Assembly: GCA_028829895.1 (NCBI GenBank)
Contig: CM054177.1
Location: forward strand, 30,825,564-30,889,563
Direction of reading: 5' to 3'
DNA: 64,000 nt
Origin: Sinotaia quadrata
Lineage: Eukaryota > Mollusca > Gastropoda > Architaenioglossa > Viviparidae
The position numbers and the translations under genes were made by a program. Shown one piece after another: positions 36,181 to 48,800 of this stretch (the stretch's first letter is position 1; each line of letters begins with the position of its first letter). The notes beneath the pieces are model-generated. The model was not told where the DNA came from, did no database searches, and worked only from the letters and a program-made list of their open reading frames with translations.

Positions 36181-36446
36181 AAAAAAAAAAAAGAGCCTCT
36201 CTTATCGCTGACCCTCAATTTTTTTTATGCCTTGCTTCCAAATTCTGATTCCATTGCTAAATACGTATATTATTTTAGGTAAGCTGGTGGACTCTTTTGT
36301 GAGGTTAATTACCCGCTTTTGAGAAAGAAAATATTTTTATTTTAATTATAAACATATACAAATTCCAAATCCGTATATTTTGGTTATTAATTTGTTAAGT
36401 GTAAGCGCGTCTAACAGCCGGGATGATTCGTAAAATCACTACACAA

Positions 36447-36450
<4 letters not shown>

Positions 36451-36512
<62 letters not shown>
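36451..36512. repeat. (CA)n microsatellite
   Basis: About 31 uninterrupted AC dinucleotides. Confidence 0.97.
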
Positions 36513-36513
<1 letters not shown>

Positions 36514-36589
36514 ATTATACACCATTGATCCTAATCCCGATCACCGAACAAACGAGACGTCAAACAGTCGATGAGGCAATATGCATTAA

Positions 36590-36765
36590 CAACAGATACC
36601 CTCAAAGTCGATGATGAACATTTAACAATTGAGGCGTCACAAAGTCGATGATGAGCATTTAACAATAGAGACATCACAAATTCGATGATGAGCATTTAAC
36701 AATTGAGGCGTCACAAAGTCGATGCTGTGATATTCATGAACAAATGAGACGTCACGAAGTCGTTA
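36590..36765. repeat. Minisatellite, about 48 bp, 3-4 copies
   Basis: Units contain GATGAGCATTTAACAAT, GAGGCGTCACAAAGTCGATG. The edges are degenerate. Confidence 0.8.
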
Positions 36766-36887
36766 TGCATTAACATGTGAGAGGCAAATTGTGGCAGAAG
36801 ATAATTGCAAAAACTCACTATTATGTACCTATTAAAAATATCTATTTCATTTTCCTTCCTTACTTCGTGATGTTAATATGTGTTGAT

Positions 36888-37117
36888 TGTCTATGTTGAC
36901 AGCAGTCACAATATTGCAGGAACACTATTTAGCAGAGAGTGGAATGAACTCTACAAGAACACTGTGTCTATGTTGACAGCAGTCACAATATTGCAGGAAC
37001 ACTATTTAGCAGATAGTGGAATGAACTCTACAAGAACACTGTGTCTATGTTGACAGCAGTCACAATATTGCAGGAACACTATTTAGCAGATAGTGGAATG
37101 AACTCTACAAGAACACT
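36888..37117. repeat. Minisatellite, 77 bp x 3
   Basis: Nearly identical copies starting TGTCTATGTTGACAGCAGTC at 36888, 36965 and 37042. Confidence 0.93.
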
Positions 37118-37659
37118 GAGAACCATACACAAGTTATTTAGCTGTCACAACTGAACAGCAAGTTAGAATATTATTAATTTCTGATTTTTATCTGTTTGTC
37201 TGCATCCATATTTAATATCCTGAGTCAGTGTTAATGTTGTCTAGCATGTGTATGTGTGATAGATTTATATTGTTGAAATAAATATCTATTTTTTCTATTA
37301 TACGTCCACTATTTGCTACTTATGTATTTGGAGAGAACGGGTTCATTCGTCGCGGTGGGGGTATTTCCTGAAAATTAAGAAGTTGGGCACTAAACAGAAC
37401 CTTTGAATGCGAATGACCACGATGAGTATAAGGGTCAACATGTCAGGTCTGTATGTTAGGCTGATGTTAACTCTAGGTACATATTTGTAATACGATACCC
37501 CTATGGGTAGGGGTGTTTGTTGAGAGGCTGCCCTTTTTCTGACCTAGTCAAGAAATGTACAAGAAATGTATTATATTATAGATATGAAATAATATAATCC
37601 TCAATATTAAGGAGCACTTCTTAAAATGAAAAATACATCTCACTGTATATATAAAATTA

Positions 37660-38205
37660 CTGTGAGAATGGACTCTGGTTAAAAGTATATTGACTGTGAG
37701 ATAGTGGACTCTACTTACTTATATGTATATATTGACTATGTGAAAGTGGACTCTAGTTACAAAGTATATTGACTGTGAGAGAGTAGATTCTAGATACAAA
37801 GTATATTGACTGTGAGAAAGTGGATTCTAGTTACAAAGTATATTGACCATGAGAGAGTGGATTCTAGTTACAAAGTATATTGACTGTGAGAGAGTGGATT
37901 CTAGTTTCAAAGTATATTGGCTGTGAGAGACTGGACTCTACTTACATATATGTATATATTGACTATGTGAGAGTGGACTCTAGTTACAAAGCATATGGAC
38001 TGTGAGAGAGTGGATTCTAGTTTTATATATATATTGACTATATGAGAGTGGACTCTAGTTACAAAGCATATGGACTGTGAGAGAGTTAGATTATATATGT
38101 TGACTATATGAGAGTGGACTTTAGTTACATATATATGTATATATTGACTATATGAAAGTGGATTCTAGTTACAAAGTATATTGGCTGTTAGAGAGTGGAC
38201 TCTAG
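37660..38205. repeat. Degenerate minisatellite, about 40-50 bp
   Basis: A dozen imperfect units around GACTGTGAGAGAGTGGATTC, TAGTTACAAAGTATATT; some units carry TATATATGTATATATTGACTA instead. Confidence 0.8.
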
Positions 38206-39232
38206 AGTTAACCTTTCTTAAAATAGTAGATTTTTGTTGGAATTATATATTTTAATTATATATTTTATTTTATCATTAAGGTATACATATTATAGAAAAA
38301 TATGTAATTTTGTAGGACATATTTATTTATTTTCTGCTTTGCATATGTAGTCCGGTATGAATGTTTAGTCATATCATATAACTTCTTCACACTGCTAAAA
38401 CTACACAAGTGTATCAGCTAGAATGTTAGATCATGACATTTCGATGAAAAAAATCGTGAGTAAAACCAGGCAAGCTTACGGAAGTCAGTTAGTGAGTTAT
38501 ATTAGAATTTGATGAGGTTGTTGCAGTTCGCGAAATTGAGATACTACAATTATGTGCTGAAATATTATCGATCTTCATTTCGATAGCAACCGAAATGACA
38601 TCATCTAGTTACAGACGGTCATTTCGACACAGCTGTAATTATCGGTAAATCATATATTCGTCTGCAGCCAAAATTACATAATCTAACAATACATGTTCGT
38701 TCAGACAGCCATATCGATAACTTCCAAAATCAATTATCCGAATTCCAACATTGTCTGGCAGCCTCCGAGCTGAGAAAGTTGAGATTAATTTAACTTTCAT
38801 ATCAAAGACACGAACTTGTATTGGTTCTGCAATGCTTGAAAATCCAAACTCATGTGATAACATTTTGTACAATAAAGAAAATCAGTACAAGAAATACTAC
38901 TGATACATGAGTACACAACACACAATAGATCCTATAGTGTTGTCAAAGAATGTTCAAAATATCTGTATAATAATTTTGATGTATATCTGGAGTATTTGAG
39001 AATCCGATTAATCAGAGTCATCAGAGCACCAGGTCATGAATCGATGATATGATTTACTGTATTTATTATATAAGAAAATTACTGCCGTATGATATATGCA
39101 TGCACAAGCATAAAAAAATGTATTTAAGAGCTAGAGCCATATCAAGCATATATCCAAACAGCAAGACTTCTAAGCTTTGAAAAGAATCGGAAAAAAAACA
39201 AGAAAATTCAAATCTCTCTCCCTCTCTCTCTG
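38206..39232. other. Spacer without assigned genes
   Basis: A 77-codon minus-strand open frame (38872-38639) has protein-like composition (for example RLPDNVGIRIIDFGSYRYG) but no family I recognise. The remainder is AT-rich. Confidence 0.3.

Positions 39233-39324
<92 letters not shown>
39233..39324. repeat. (TCTA)n microsatellite
   Basis: About 23 uninterrupted tetranucleotide copies, preceded by a CT-rich run. Confidence 0.97.
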
Positions 39325-39454
39325 ACATGTATACATGTAATTATATGTACCTAAATTAAACCTAAGAAGTCAACGGGTTTTTTAAGGGAGTAATATTGAT
39401 ATAAAGGTTTCATCACCTCTAGTTCTACTCCATTCCATTCCCCCCGCCCCAGCC

Positions 39455-39790
39455 CACTTTTACCAAACTACGAGTACGACTGAACTTGAACCATTTTTAC
39501 CGGACTACGTGTACAATTAGACTTGAGCCACTTTTACCAGACCACGTGTACAATAAAACTTTAAACTCTTTTACCGGACTACGTGTACAATTAGACTTGA
39601 GCCACTTTTACCAGACCACGTGTACAATAAAACTTTAAACTCTTTTACCGGACTACGTGTACGATTGAGCCCGAACCACTTTTACCAGACTACGGTTACA
39701 ATAAAACTTGAAACACTTTTACCGGACTACGAGTACGATTGAACTTAAACCACTTTTACCGGACTTCGTGTACGATTCAGCCTGAACCAC
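39455..39790. repeat. Minisatellite, about 38 bp, 8-9 copies
   Basis: Units follow CACTTTTACCGGACTACGTG, TACAATTAGACTTGAGC; alternating variants ACCGGACTACG and ACCAGACCACG suggest a two-unit higher-order repeat. Confidence 0.85.
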
Positions 39791-40119
39791 TAGAAATACA
39801 ACTCACGAGAGTGCCGCAAAACCGACTGTTCACAAGACTGAAAATCAGGGCTAACAGTCATTCATTTTTGTGATTCCGGTTGCAAAATACGTTATCTGAA
39901 ATTGTGACGTGTACACCCGGTTGCTAACTGCATTAATGCACGCGTGCACCTGCTGTGTATAATTACTCAAACTACACATTCACTACATGATTATCGCGAG
40001 ACGCTGATGTATATTTGTGTGTGCAAAGCATGCCCCACATCTTCAGTTTAAGCAGAATCTTGGACACAAGGATTGCACTACAACACTAAATAATTGTGCA
40101 TTTCGCCTTATCAGCTAGA

Positions 40120-40450
40120 AGTCTTATATCACTTCTTGTTGTTGTACATTAATAGTGTTAACTCTTATATCACTTCTTGTTGTTGTACATTAATAGTGTT
40201 AACTCTTATATCACTGCTTGTTGTTGTACATTAATAGTGTTAATGCTTATATCATTGCTTGCTGTTGTACATTAATAGTGTTAACTGTTATCTCAATTCT
40301 TGTAATTGTACATTGCACATTAAGAGTAATAACTGTTTTCTCAGTTCTTGTAGTTGCACATTGCACAGTAACAGTGATAACTATTTTCTCATTTCTTGTA
40401 ACAGCATATTAACAGTGATAACGGCTATCTCAGTTCTTGTAATTGTACAT
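40120..40450. repeat. Minisatellite, about 41 bp, 7 copies
   Basis: CTTATATCACTTCTTGTTGT, TGTACATTAATAGTGTTAACT; the first three to four copies are near identical, later ones diverge progressively. Confidence 0.85.
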
Positions 40451-40770
40451 GCACATTGTTACACACCAGTTTATATTTAACTATCCTGTCTCAGTATCAG
40501 GCTTTAAAGTTATTTGTTTTAATATTCGCACCTATACTGACGACAGACTGGTTGCCTAATTAACCCTTCAGCCTTTACAACTAGATTGCACTCGAGTTCT
40601 GGCACTCAATGTAATGACAGGTAAATTCGTGTACAACGCATGGGTTGAAATAGCTATCTTAATCTTGACTGATTATAACATAGAGAATCATTCATATCAC
40701 ATTTGGCTCTGCCCCCACCAACCCCTCGGTCACACTTATAATCGAGTCAAGAGACCACCTAAATTGCCTT

Positions 40771-43156
40771 GATTTATCGTAAAATCGAATAACACTGTTC
40801 GTAATTTTATCGTAAATTGAATAGCACTGTTCATAATTGATCATAAATTGAATAGCACTGTTCATAATTGATCATAAATTGAATAGGACTGTTCATAATT
40901 GATCATAAATTGAATAGGACTGTTCATAATTGATCATAAATTGAATAGCACTGTTCATAATTGATCATAAATTGAATAGGACTGTTCATAATTGATCATA
41001 AATTGAATAGCACTGTTCATAATTGATCATAAATTGAATAGCACTGTTCATAATTGATCATAAATTGAATAGGACTGGTCATAATTGATCATAAATTGAA
41101 TAGGACTGGTCATAATTGATCATAAATTGAATAGCACTGTTCATAATTGATCATAAATTGAATAGGACTGGTCATAATTGATCATAAATTGAATAGGACT
41201 GGTCATAATTCACCATAAATTGAACAGGACTGGTCATAATTGATCATAAATTGAACAGGACTGGTCATAATTGATCATAAATTGAACAGGACTGGTCATA
41301 ATTGATCATAAATTGAACAGGACTGGTCATAATTGATCATAAATTGAACAGGACTGGTCATAATTGATCATAAATTGAACAGGACTGGTCATAATTGATC
41401 ATAAATTGAACAGGACTGGTCATAATTGATCATAAATTGAACAGGACTGGTCATAATTCACCATAAATTGAACAGGACTGGTCATAATTCACCATAAATT
41501 GAACAGGACTGGTCATAATTGATCATAAATTGAATAGGACTGGTCATAATTGATCATAAATTGAACAGGACTGGTCATAATTGATCATAAATTGAACAGG
41601 ACTGGTCATAATTGATCATAAATTGAACAGGACTGGTCATAATTCACCATAAATTGAACAGGACTGGTCATAATTCACCATAAATTGAACAGGACTGGTC
41701 ATAATTGATCATAAATTGAATAGGACTGGTCATAATTGATCATAAATTGAACAGGACTGGTCATAATTGATCATAAATTGAACAGGACTGGTCATAATTC
41801 ACCATAAATTGAACAGGACTGGTCATAATTCACCATAAATTGAACAGGACTGGTCATAATTGATCATAAATTGAATAGGACTGGTCATAATTGATCATAA
41901 ATTGAACAGGACTGGTCATAATTGATCATAAATTGAACAGGACTGGTCATAATTCACCATAAATTGAACAGGACTGGTCATAATTCACCATAAATTGAAC
42001 AGGACTGGTCATAATTCACCATAAATTGAACAGGACTGGTCATAATTCACCATAAATTGAACAGGACTGGTCATAATTGATCATAAATTGAACAGGACTG
42101 GTCATAATTCACCATAAATTGAACAGGACTGGTCATAATTCACCATAAATTGAACAGGACTGGTCATAATTCACCATAAATTGAACAGGACTGGTCATAA
42201 TTGATCATAAATTGAACAGGACTGGTCATAATTCACCATAAATTGAACAGGACTGGTCATAATTCACCATAAATTGAACAGGACTGGTCATAATTCACCA
42301 TAAATTGAACAGGACTGGTCATAATTCACCATAAATTGAACAGGACTGGTCATAATTCACCATAAATTGAACAGGACTGGTCATAATTCACCATAAATTG
42401 AACAGGACTGGTCATAATTCACCATAAATTGAACAGGACTGGTCATAATTCACCATAAATTGAACAGGACTGGTCATAATTGATCATAAATTGAACAGGA
42501 CTGGTCATAATTCACCATAAATTGAACAGGACTGGTCATAATTCACCATAAATTGAACAGGACTGGTCATAATTGATCATAAATTGAACAGGACTGGTCA
42601 TAATTCACCATAAATTGAACAGGACTGGTCATAATTCACCATAAATTGAACAGGACTGGTCATAATTGATCATAAATTGAACAGGACTGGTCATAATTCA
42701 CCATAAATTGAACAGGACTGGTCATAATTCACCATAAATTGAACAGGACTGGTCATAATTCACCATAAATTGAACAGGACTGGTCATAATTGATCATAAA
42801 TTGAACAGGACTGGTCATAATTCACCATAAATTGAACAGGACTGGTCATAATTCACCATAAATTGAACAGGACTGGTCATAATTCACTATAAATTGAACA
42901 GGACTGGTCATAATTCACCATAAATTGAACAGGACCGGTCATAATTGATCATAAATTGAACAGGACTGGTCATAATTCACCATAAATTGAACAGGACTGG
43001 TCATAATTCACCATAAATTGAACAGGACTGGTCATAATTCACCATAAATTGAACAGGACTGGTCATAATTCACCATAAATTGAACAGGACTGGTCATAAT
43101 TCACCATAAATTGAACAGGACTGGTCATAATTCACCATAAATTGAACAGGACTGGT
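40771..43156. repeat. 31-bp satellite, about 77 copies
   Basis: Unit AATTGATCATAAATTGAA plus CAGGACTGGTCAT. Variant positions are GATCAT or CACCAT, AATAGG or AACAGG, and CTGTT or CTGGT. The left edge has diverged units (TAGCACTGTT), later units change stepwise to AACAGGACTGGT, and CACCAT becomes dominant to the right. Between about 41520 and 41990, blocks of five or six units repeat as higher-order units. The array is non-coding and ends abruptly on the right. Confidence 0.97.
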
Positions 43157-44104
43157 TGAGTCAATCAGTAAAGATATGCACTTAACTTGTCTATTCATAA
43201 TGGAGGGACACTCAGCAAAGTTCACACACAAACAGTCTGAATCAGCACATGGCAATCCTCGCAGGACATGTCTTGAAACTTGTCTTGCTGTCTCCAGAAT
43301 AGTAATCTTCAATTGATAAAAATAAGAAGAAGAAGAGGAAAAGGAGGACCCCCCCCCCCCGAAATAGAATTATAGTTCTATCAGGGAAGGTTAAACAATC
43401 CACGATCTCATCCATTTGTGGCAACAGAAATAGGCATCTCTTACATTTTCACCTTGATCATTATTTCTAAATCAACAAGGTTTACAAATGGAATAAAATG
43501 TCTCAATCCACACTCATGCGGGTTACAACAATTAAAAAGAGCTTACAATAAATGACTATCTCTACAATCATCTTTAATACAATGTACATATAATAATCTC
43601 TGAGAAATCAATCAGCTCACTTTCTCTATTGTAACTGCGGGTTAAAGTAATTTCTTTTGCTCAGTTAAATTCTACCCTTGGATTTTTGGGCTCGGTCTTG
43701 AGTAAATAACCTTTTGGGCATGTTTCAGTCCTACATATGTACACCCACAATTCTCAGTTTTAACCTACCTCACGAACAAGCAAACATATCTCCATATATT
43801 GGAAAATGAGCATCCATTAACAAGTTACTTTCCACTAATCCTCTCATCCACATCTGACGGTCGGATGACCTATATCCTCAACATAAACAAGGAAGGTTGT
43901 TGCACCACCGTGCATAAGATTGGCTTTTGTGGTACGGCATACCTTAATAAAAAATAGAAACTTAATTTTAAAAAAAGATTAATTAAATCAGCCTAATTTG
44001 CCGAGACTTCCCTGACACACATTATCAGTGGGGAGGCTTAGCTCACTTCTTGTGGCTGTACAGTGCATATTATCAGTAACATTAGTTTAGTTTATTTAAA
44101 TAAT
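43157..44104. other. Spacer without genes
   Basis: Contains a C(12) run at 43349-43360 and otherwise unremarkable sequence. Confidence 0.5.
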
Positions 44105-44690
44105 TGTATAAAAGCATATAAAGCTAGAACTGCATATAAGCATATAAGCTAGAACTGTTAGTTGAGTCTTGTAATGTTTTTCACTAAGCAATTATACATT
44201 GCATATAAGCTAGAACTGTTAGTTGAGTCTTGTAATGTTTTTCACTAAGCAATTATACATTGCATATAAGCTAGAACTGTTAGTTGAGTCTTGTAATGTT
44301 TTTCACTAAGCAATTATACATTGCATATAAGCTAGAACTGTTAGTTGAGTCTTGTAATGTTTTTCACTAAGCAATTATACATTGCATATAAACTAGAACT
44401 GTTAGTAGAGCTTTGTAATGTTTTTCACTAAGCAATTATACATTGCATATAAGCTAGAACTGTTAGTTGAGTCTTGTAATGTTTTTCACTAAGCAATTAT
44501 ACATTGCATATAAGCTAGAACTGTTAGTTGAGTCTTGTAATGTTTTTCACTAAGCAATTATACATTGCATATAAGCTAGAACTGTTAGTTGAGTCTTGTA
44601 ATGTTTTTCACTAAGCAATTATACATTGCATATAAACTAGAACTGTTAGTAGAGCTTTGTAATGTTTTCCACTAAGCAATTATACATTGA
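44105..44690. repeat. 61-bp minisatellite, about 9 copies, with four-unit higher-order repeat
   Basis: Unit GCATATAAGCTAGAACTGTT, AGTTGAGTCTTGTAATGTTT, TTCACTAAGCAATTATACATT. The variant ATAAACTAGAACTGTTAGTA, GAGC occurs twice about 244 bp apart (near 44388 and 44632), i.e. four units apart. Confidence 0.94.
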
Positions 44691-44867
44691 TATAATAATC
44701 GGTACTATTTCTTCTTGAATGTTTACACAACAAATAAGTGTACATTTCATATTATCAATGAGAACAATTTGCTCTTGCAATACTATCTCCGTTCCGTTGG
44801 GCAGACACATAAATCTCACAAGAGGCTTGACGTGGTACAGTTTCGTGAGCAAATTACTTATTGCATC

Positions 44868-45090
44868 ATTTACTCTATTCTTACAGGAATGTTGTCCTTG
44901 TTCTACATATACTATTAATTACTCATTGCATCATTTACTCTATTCTTACAGGAATGTTGTCCTTGTTCTACATATACTATTAATTACTCATTGCATCATT
45001 TACTCAATTCTTACAGGAATGTTGTCCTTTAATTACTCATTGCATCATTTACTCTATTCTTACAGGAATGTTGTCCTTGTTCTACATATT
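44868..45090. repeat. Minisatellite, about 62 bp x 4, each with an acceptor-like TTCTTACAG
   Basis: Unit ATTACTCATTGCATCATTTA, CTCTATTCTTACAGGAATGT, TGTCCTTGTTCTACATATAC. The third copy is shortened. Confidence 0.9.
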
Positions 45091-45634
45091 ATTTCGAGTT
45101 CTCGATTTCCTTTTGCAGCTTAGCCCAACTTTCGCACCCTGTGCACGCCATCTTGTGTCGAGACGCGTACACTCGGCTTAGGCTGCCGGCTCATTTTAGC
45201 AAGCGGCACGCGTGCATCCCAGGCGTTGCTCGTCTGCTACTGGTCTAACTGAACGGATGGTACTGGTAATAAAAAGAAGAAAAAAATCGAAAAACAACGA
45301 AACCAACACGCGCATGAAAACTTTTTGTCGGCCGAATCCGCTGTACTATTTCATCAAGCTCATTGTGTTAGAGTTTCTAATATTATCTGGCAGAAAATCT
45401 TAAGATTAATGCAGTAGTCGACAGTTTTCCCAAAGAACTATGACAGCTTTGTAACAAAATTTGAAAGGAGCCCAAAAATTTCAAAGACTAAGGAAAAAAG
45501 GGACGTCATTCGAGTACTGGAGCACGGTAATAACCAGGCGCCGGATTACTCGCTACGTGCCTGCAAGCTAACAATATTTTCTCAGTGTGCAACAAATTCA
45601 GGTGCTTGATAAATCGGAAAGTGAATTTGCCAGA
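45091..45634 (+). promoter_or_regulatory. Putative promoter and 5' UTR of claudin-like gene
   Basis: GC-richer than its surroundings with many CpG (ACGCGT, CGGCTTAGGCTGCCGGC), directly upstream of the claudin-like ATG. No TATA box or start site can be set from sequence alone. Confidence 0.3.
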
Positions 45635-45860
45635 ATGCCGCTGGTCGTTCGTTCCATCTCAGTATGGCTGAAAATAGCACTCGTCAGTTTGAGTCTAGGT
45701 ACTGTGCTATTCATCATCGGATTTGCCACTGATTCTTGGATGGTTAGTCTATATAGTGGACGATCTCGTGCCGGGATTGGCCTGTGGAAATCGTGGCACT
45801 GCCAGCAACAGACTTGGACAGTATGCCCGTCATCACGAATACCGTCGTACAATTTAGAAG
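45635..45860 (+). CDS. Claudin-like exon 1
   Basis: MPLVVRSISVWLKIALVSLS to IPSYNLE: N-terminus, membrane segment 1 and the signature loop. Its donor, GAAG/GTAAAC, is followed by three more tandem copies of the donor-bearing 51-bp unit. Confidence 0.87.
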
Positions 45861-48800
45861 GTAAACTTTTATTTGTAGCAGACATAAATGTATACTAATA
45901 AGTACTGTAAGGTAAACTTTTATTTGTAGCAGACATAAATGTATACTAATAAGTACTGTAAGGCAAACTTTCATTGGTAACAGACATAAATGTATACTAA
46001 TAAGTACTGTAAGGTAAACTTTCATTGGTAACAGACATAAATGTATACTAATAAGTATTGCAAAGGAAACAAGGAGAAAACCAAAGAGAACTCGAAAGAA
46101 TTCTGGGTTTGGTGTTAGTGCGAATGTTTTTGTCTTGAACTTCTTTCATAACCTGGACGGAACTAAAACGTTCACACCATATTTAATGTACTACTAAATC
46201 GCCGGTCGCCGACAGGAATTGTTTCCTATTTACTGAAACCCTAATTTTAATCTTTGTATTTTTGGACTAAATAAGCCCCTCATTTTAATCTTTGTATTTT
46301 TGGACTAAATAAGCCCCTCATTTTAATCTTTGTATTCTTGGACTGAATAATCCCTCATTTTAATCTTTGTATTTTTGGACTAAATAAGCCCCTCATTTTA
46401 ATCTTCGTATTCTTGGACTAAATAATCCCTCATTTTAATCTTCGTAATTTTGGACTAAATATGCCCCTCATTTTAATCTTCGTATTTTTGGACTAAATAT
46501 GCCCCTTATTTTAATCTTTGTATTCTTGGACTTAATAATCCCTTATTTTAATCTTTGTATTTTTGGACTAAATAATCACCCTTCCCTCTTGCACTGACAA
46601 GAGTAAGACAAACGTTGCGCAATTCTGCAACGAACTGACACATCTTAATCACATGATAACTGGAGATCCTAGAAATAAGCACTCACAAGTCATTAAGCCT
46701 TTTAACTGAACTTGGTTCAAATTTTATCACTTGTACAATACTTTGAAAAAAATATTGAAATTACTTTGGTTCCTGAGCTTACTAACACTATCAGTCCTGC
46801 TTCTCTTCAGTGCTTGGCATTAATGCATGCCACCCTTCTTCATACACCTCTCCCGTTTCCTTGGATAGTCGCCGTGTCCACAAATACTAGTTATCTTTCG
46901 CATAATCCCGGTGACCTTGACCTTCTTCCAGAGAACGCCTAGTGGTGTGTGCCTCTTTACCTGTCACCTTTTTAGTCTGCAGCAATTCACTGCAGCAGCT
47001 TCACCTACATTCTGTAGATTTAAAAAAATAATAAACATTGCAAAGCCCGCACTGGCTTCTGACCCCGTTGTAGCGATGATGTCAGCCAATCCCCAGAAGC
47101 AACAAGAGGCATTCTGGAATGGTAGAAGCCTTGATATTCCCCGAGATTTGTAATCTGAAATGTTGCTCACGCCTTTTTTTTAGTCATATATTACATAATT
47201 TGTCATAATAACAATTGCGTTACAATCGCCTGATTAGTATTATACTATTATTAGACATGTAGAGTACTGTGTTACAGTGCCTGATTAGTATTATACTATT
47301 ATTAGACGTGTAGAGTACTGCATTACAGTCGTCTGTTTAGTATTATACTATTATTAGACTTGTAGTGCTTTACAGTCGTCTGTTTAGTATTATACTATTA
47401 TTAGACTTGTAGTGCTTTACAGTCGCCTGTTTAGTATTATACTATTATTAGACTTGTAGTGCTTTACAGTCGTCTATTTAGTATTATACTATTATTAGAC
47501 TTGTAGTGCTTTACAGTCGCCTGATTAGTTTTTTTTTTTTTAACCATTATTAGGCGTGTAGAGTTCTGCGTTAAAGTCGCCTGATTAGTGTTATACCATT
47601 ATTAGATGTGCAGACTATTGCGTTACAGTCGCCTTATTAGTATTATACCATTATTATTAAACTGTACTGCGTTACAGTAATTTGATTATTATTATACCAT
47701 TATTAGACGTGTAGAGTACTGCGGTACAGTCGCCTGATTAGTATTATCCCATTATTATTAGACGTTTAGAGTACTGCGTTACAGTCATTGGATTAGTATT
47801 ATACCATTATTATTAGAAATGTAGAAACTGCGTTACAATCGTCTGATTAGTATTATACCATTATTATTAGAAATGTAGAAACTGCGTTACAATCGTCTGA
47901 TTAGTATTATACCATTATTAGAAATGTAGAAACTGCGTTACAATTGTCTGATTAGTATTATACCATTATTAGAAATGTAGAAACTGCGTTACAATTGTCT
48001 GATTAGTATTATACCATTATTAGATGTTTAGAGAACTGCGTTGCAGTATTAGTGTTACACTGTGACTAGACATTTAGAGTTCAACTGGAATTTATTTATG
48101 TTTGTAAATGGCACACATACGGCACTTGTTTGAGGGAGTTCATCTATTTCCAGATGAATAACAAGCAACAACCGAGTGGCATTAGTTCTAAGTTCACGTG
48201 AAGAACAAAAGAGTTATCTTGTGGCTTGTTCTATATCCAGCTGAACCACGAGTAGTTAGGGAGCGGCATGAGATACATATCTAGCTGAATAACAAGTAGC
48301 TAGTCACCTTGTACCAATAGTTCTATGTCCAGGTGAACGATTAGCTAGTCACCTTGTAGCAATAGCTCTATGTCCAGGTGAACGATTAGCTAGTTACCGT
48401 GTACCAATAGTTCTATGTCCGGGTGAACGATTAGCTAGCTATCTTGTACCAATAACTCTATGTCCAGGTGAACGATTAGCTAGTCACCGTGTACCAATAA
48501 TTCTATGTCAAGATGAACGATTAGCTAGCTACCTTGTACCAATAGGTTGGGTCGTGCAGGCTCTCAGCTTCTGCCATCAGCAATAAGTTGTTGCCCTCAC
48601 TGTCAGTGATGTGTCCTCATCCTCATGGCGTGGTATTACCCCCCCCCCCAATCAGTTTCAGTTCTGCTGGGTTTAACTGGTCCAACCATGGTCAAAGGCC
48701 TCTGGCTGTCACACTGTAAAGGCATACAGCCAAAGTGAGGACTTGTTCCATCGAACGTTCACTGCATTGAGTTGTCCAGTTACTTTACAATCATAATTTC

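Noticed and set aside
38639..38872. 77-codon minus-strand frame
   Set aside because: Protein-like composition only; no start context, neighbours or homologues I can name.
40771..43156. CRISPR-like look of the 31-bp array
   Set aside because: Units are directly contiguous without unique spacers, in a eukaryotic intergenic region with animal genes; it is a satellite.
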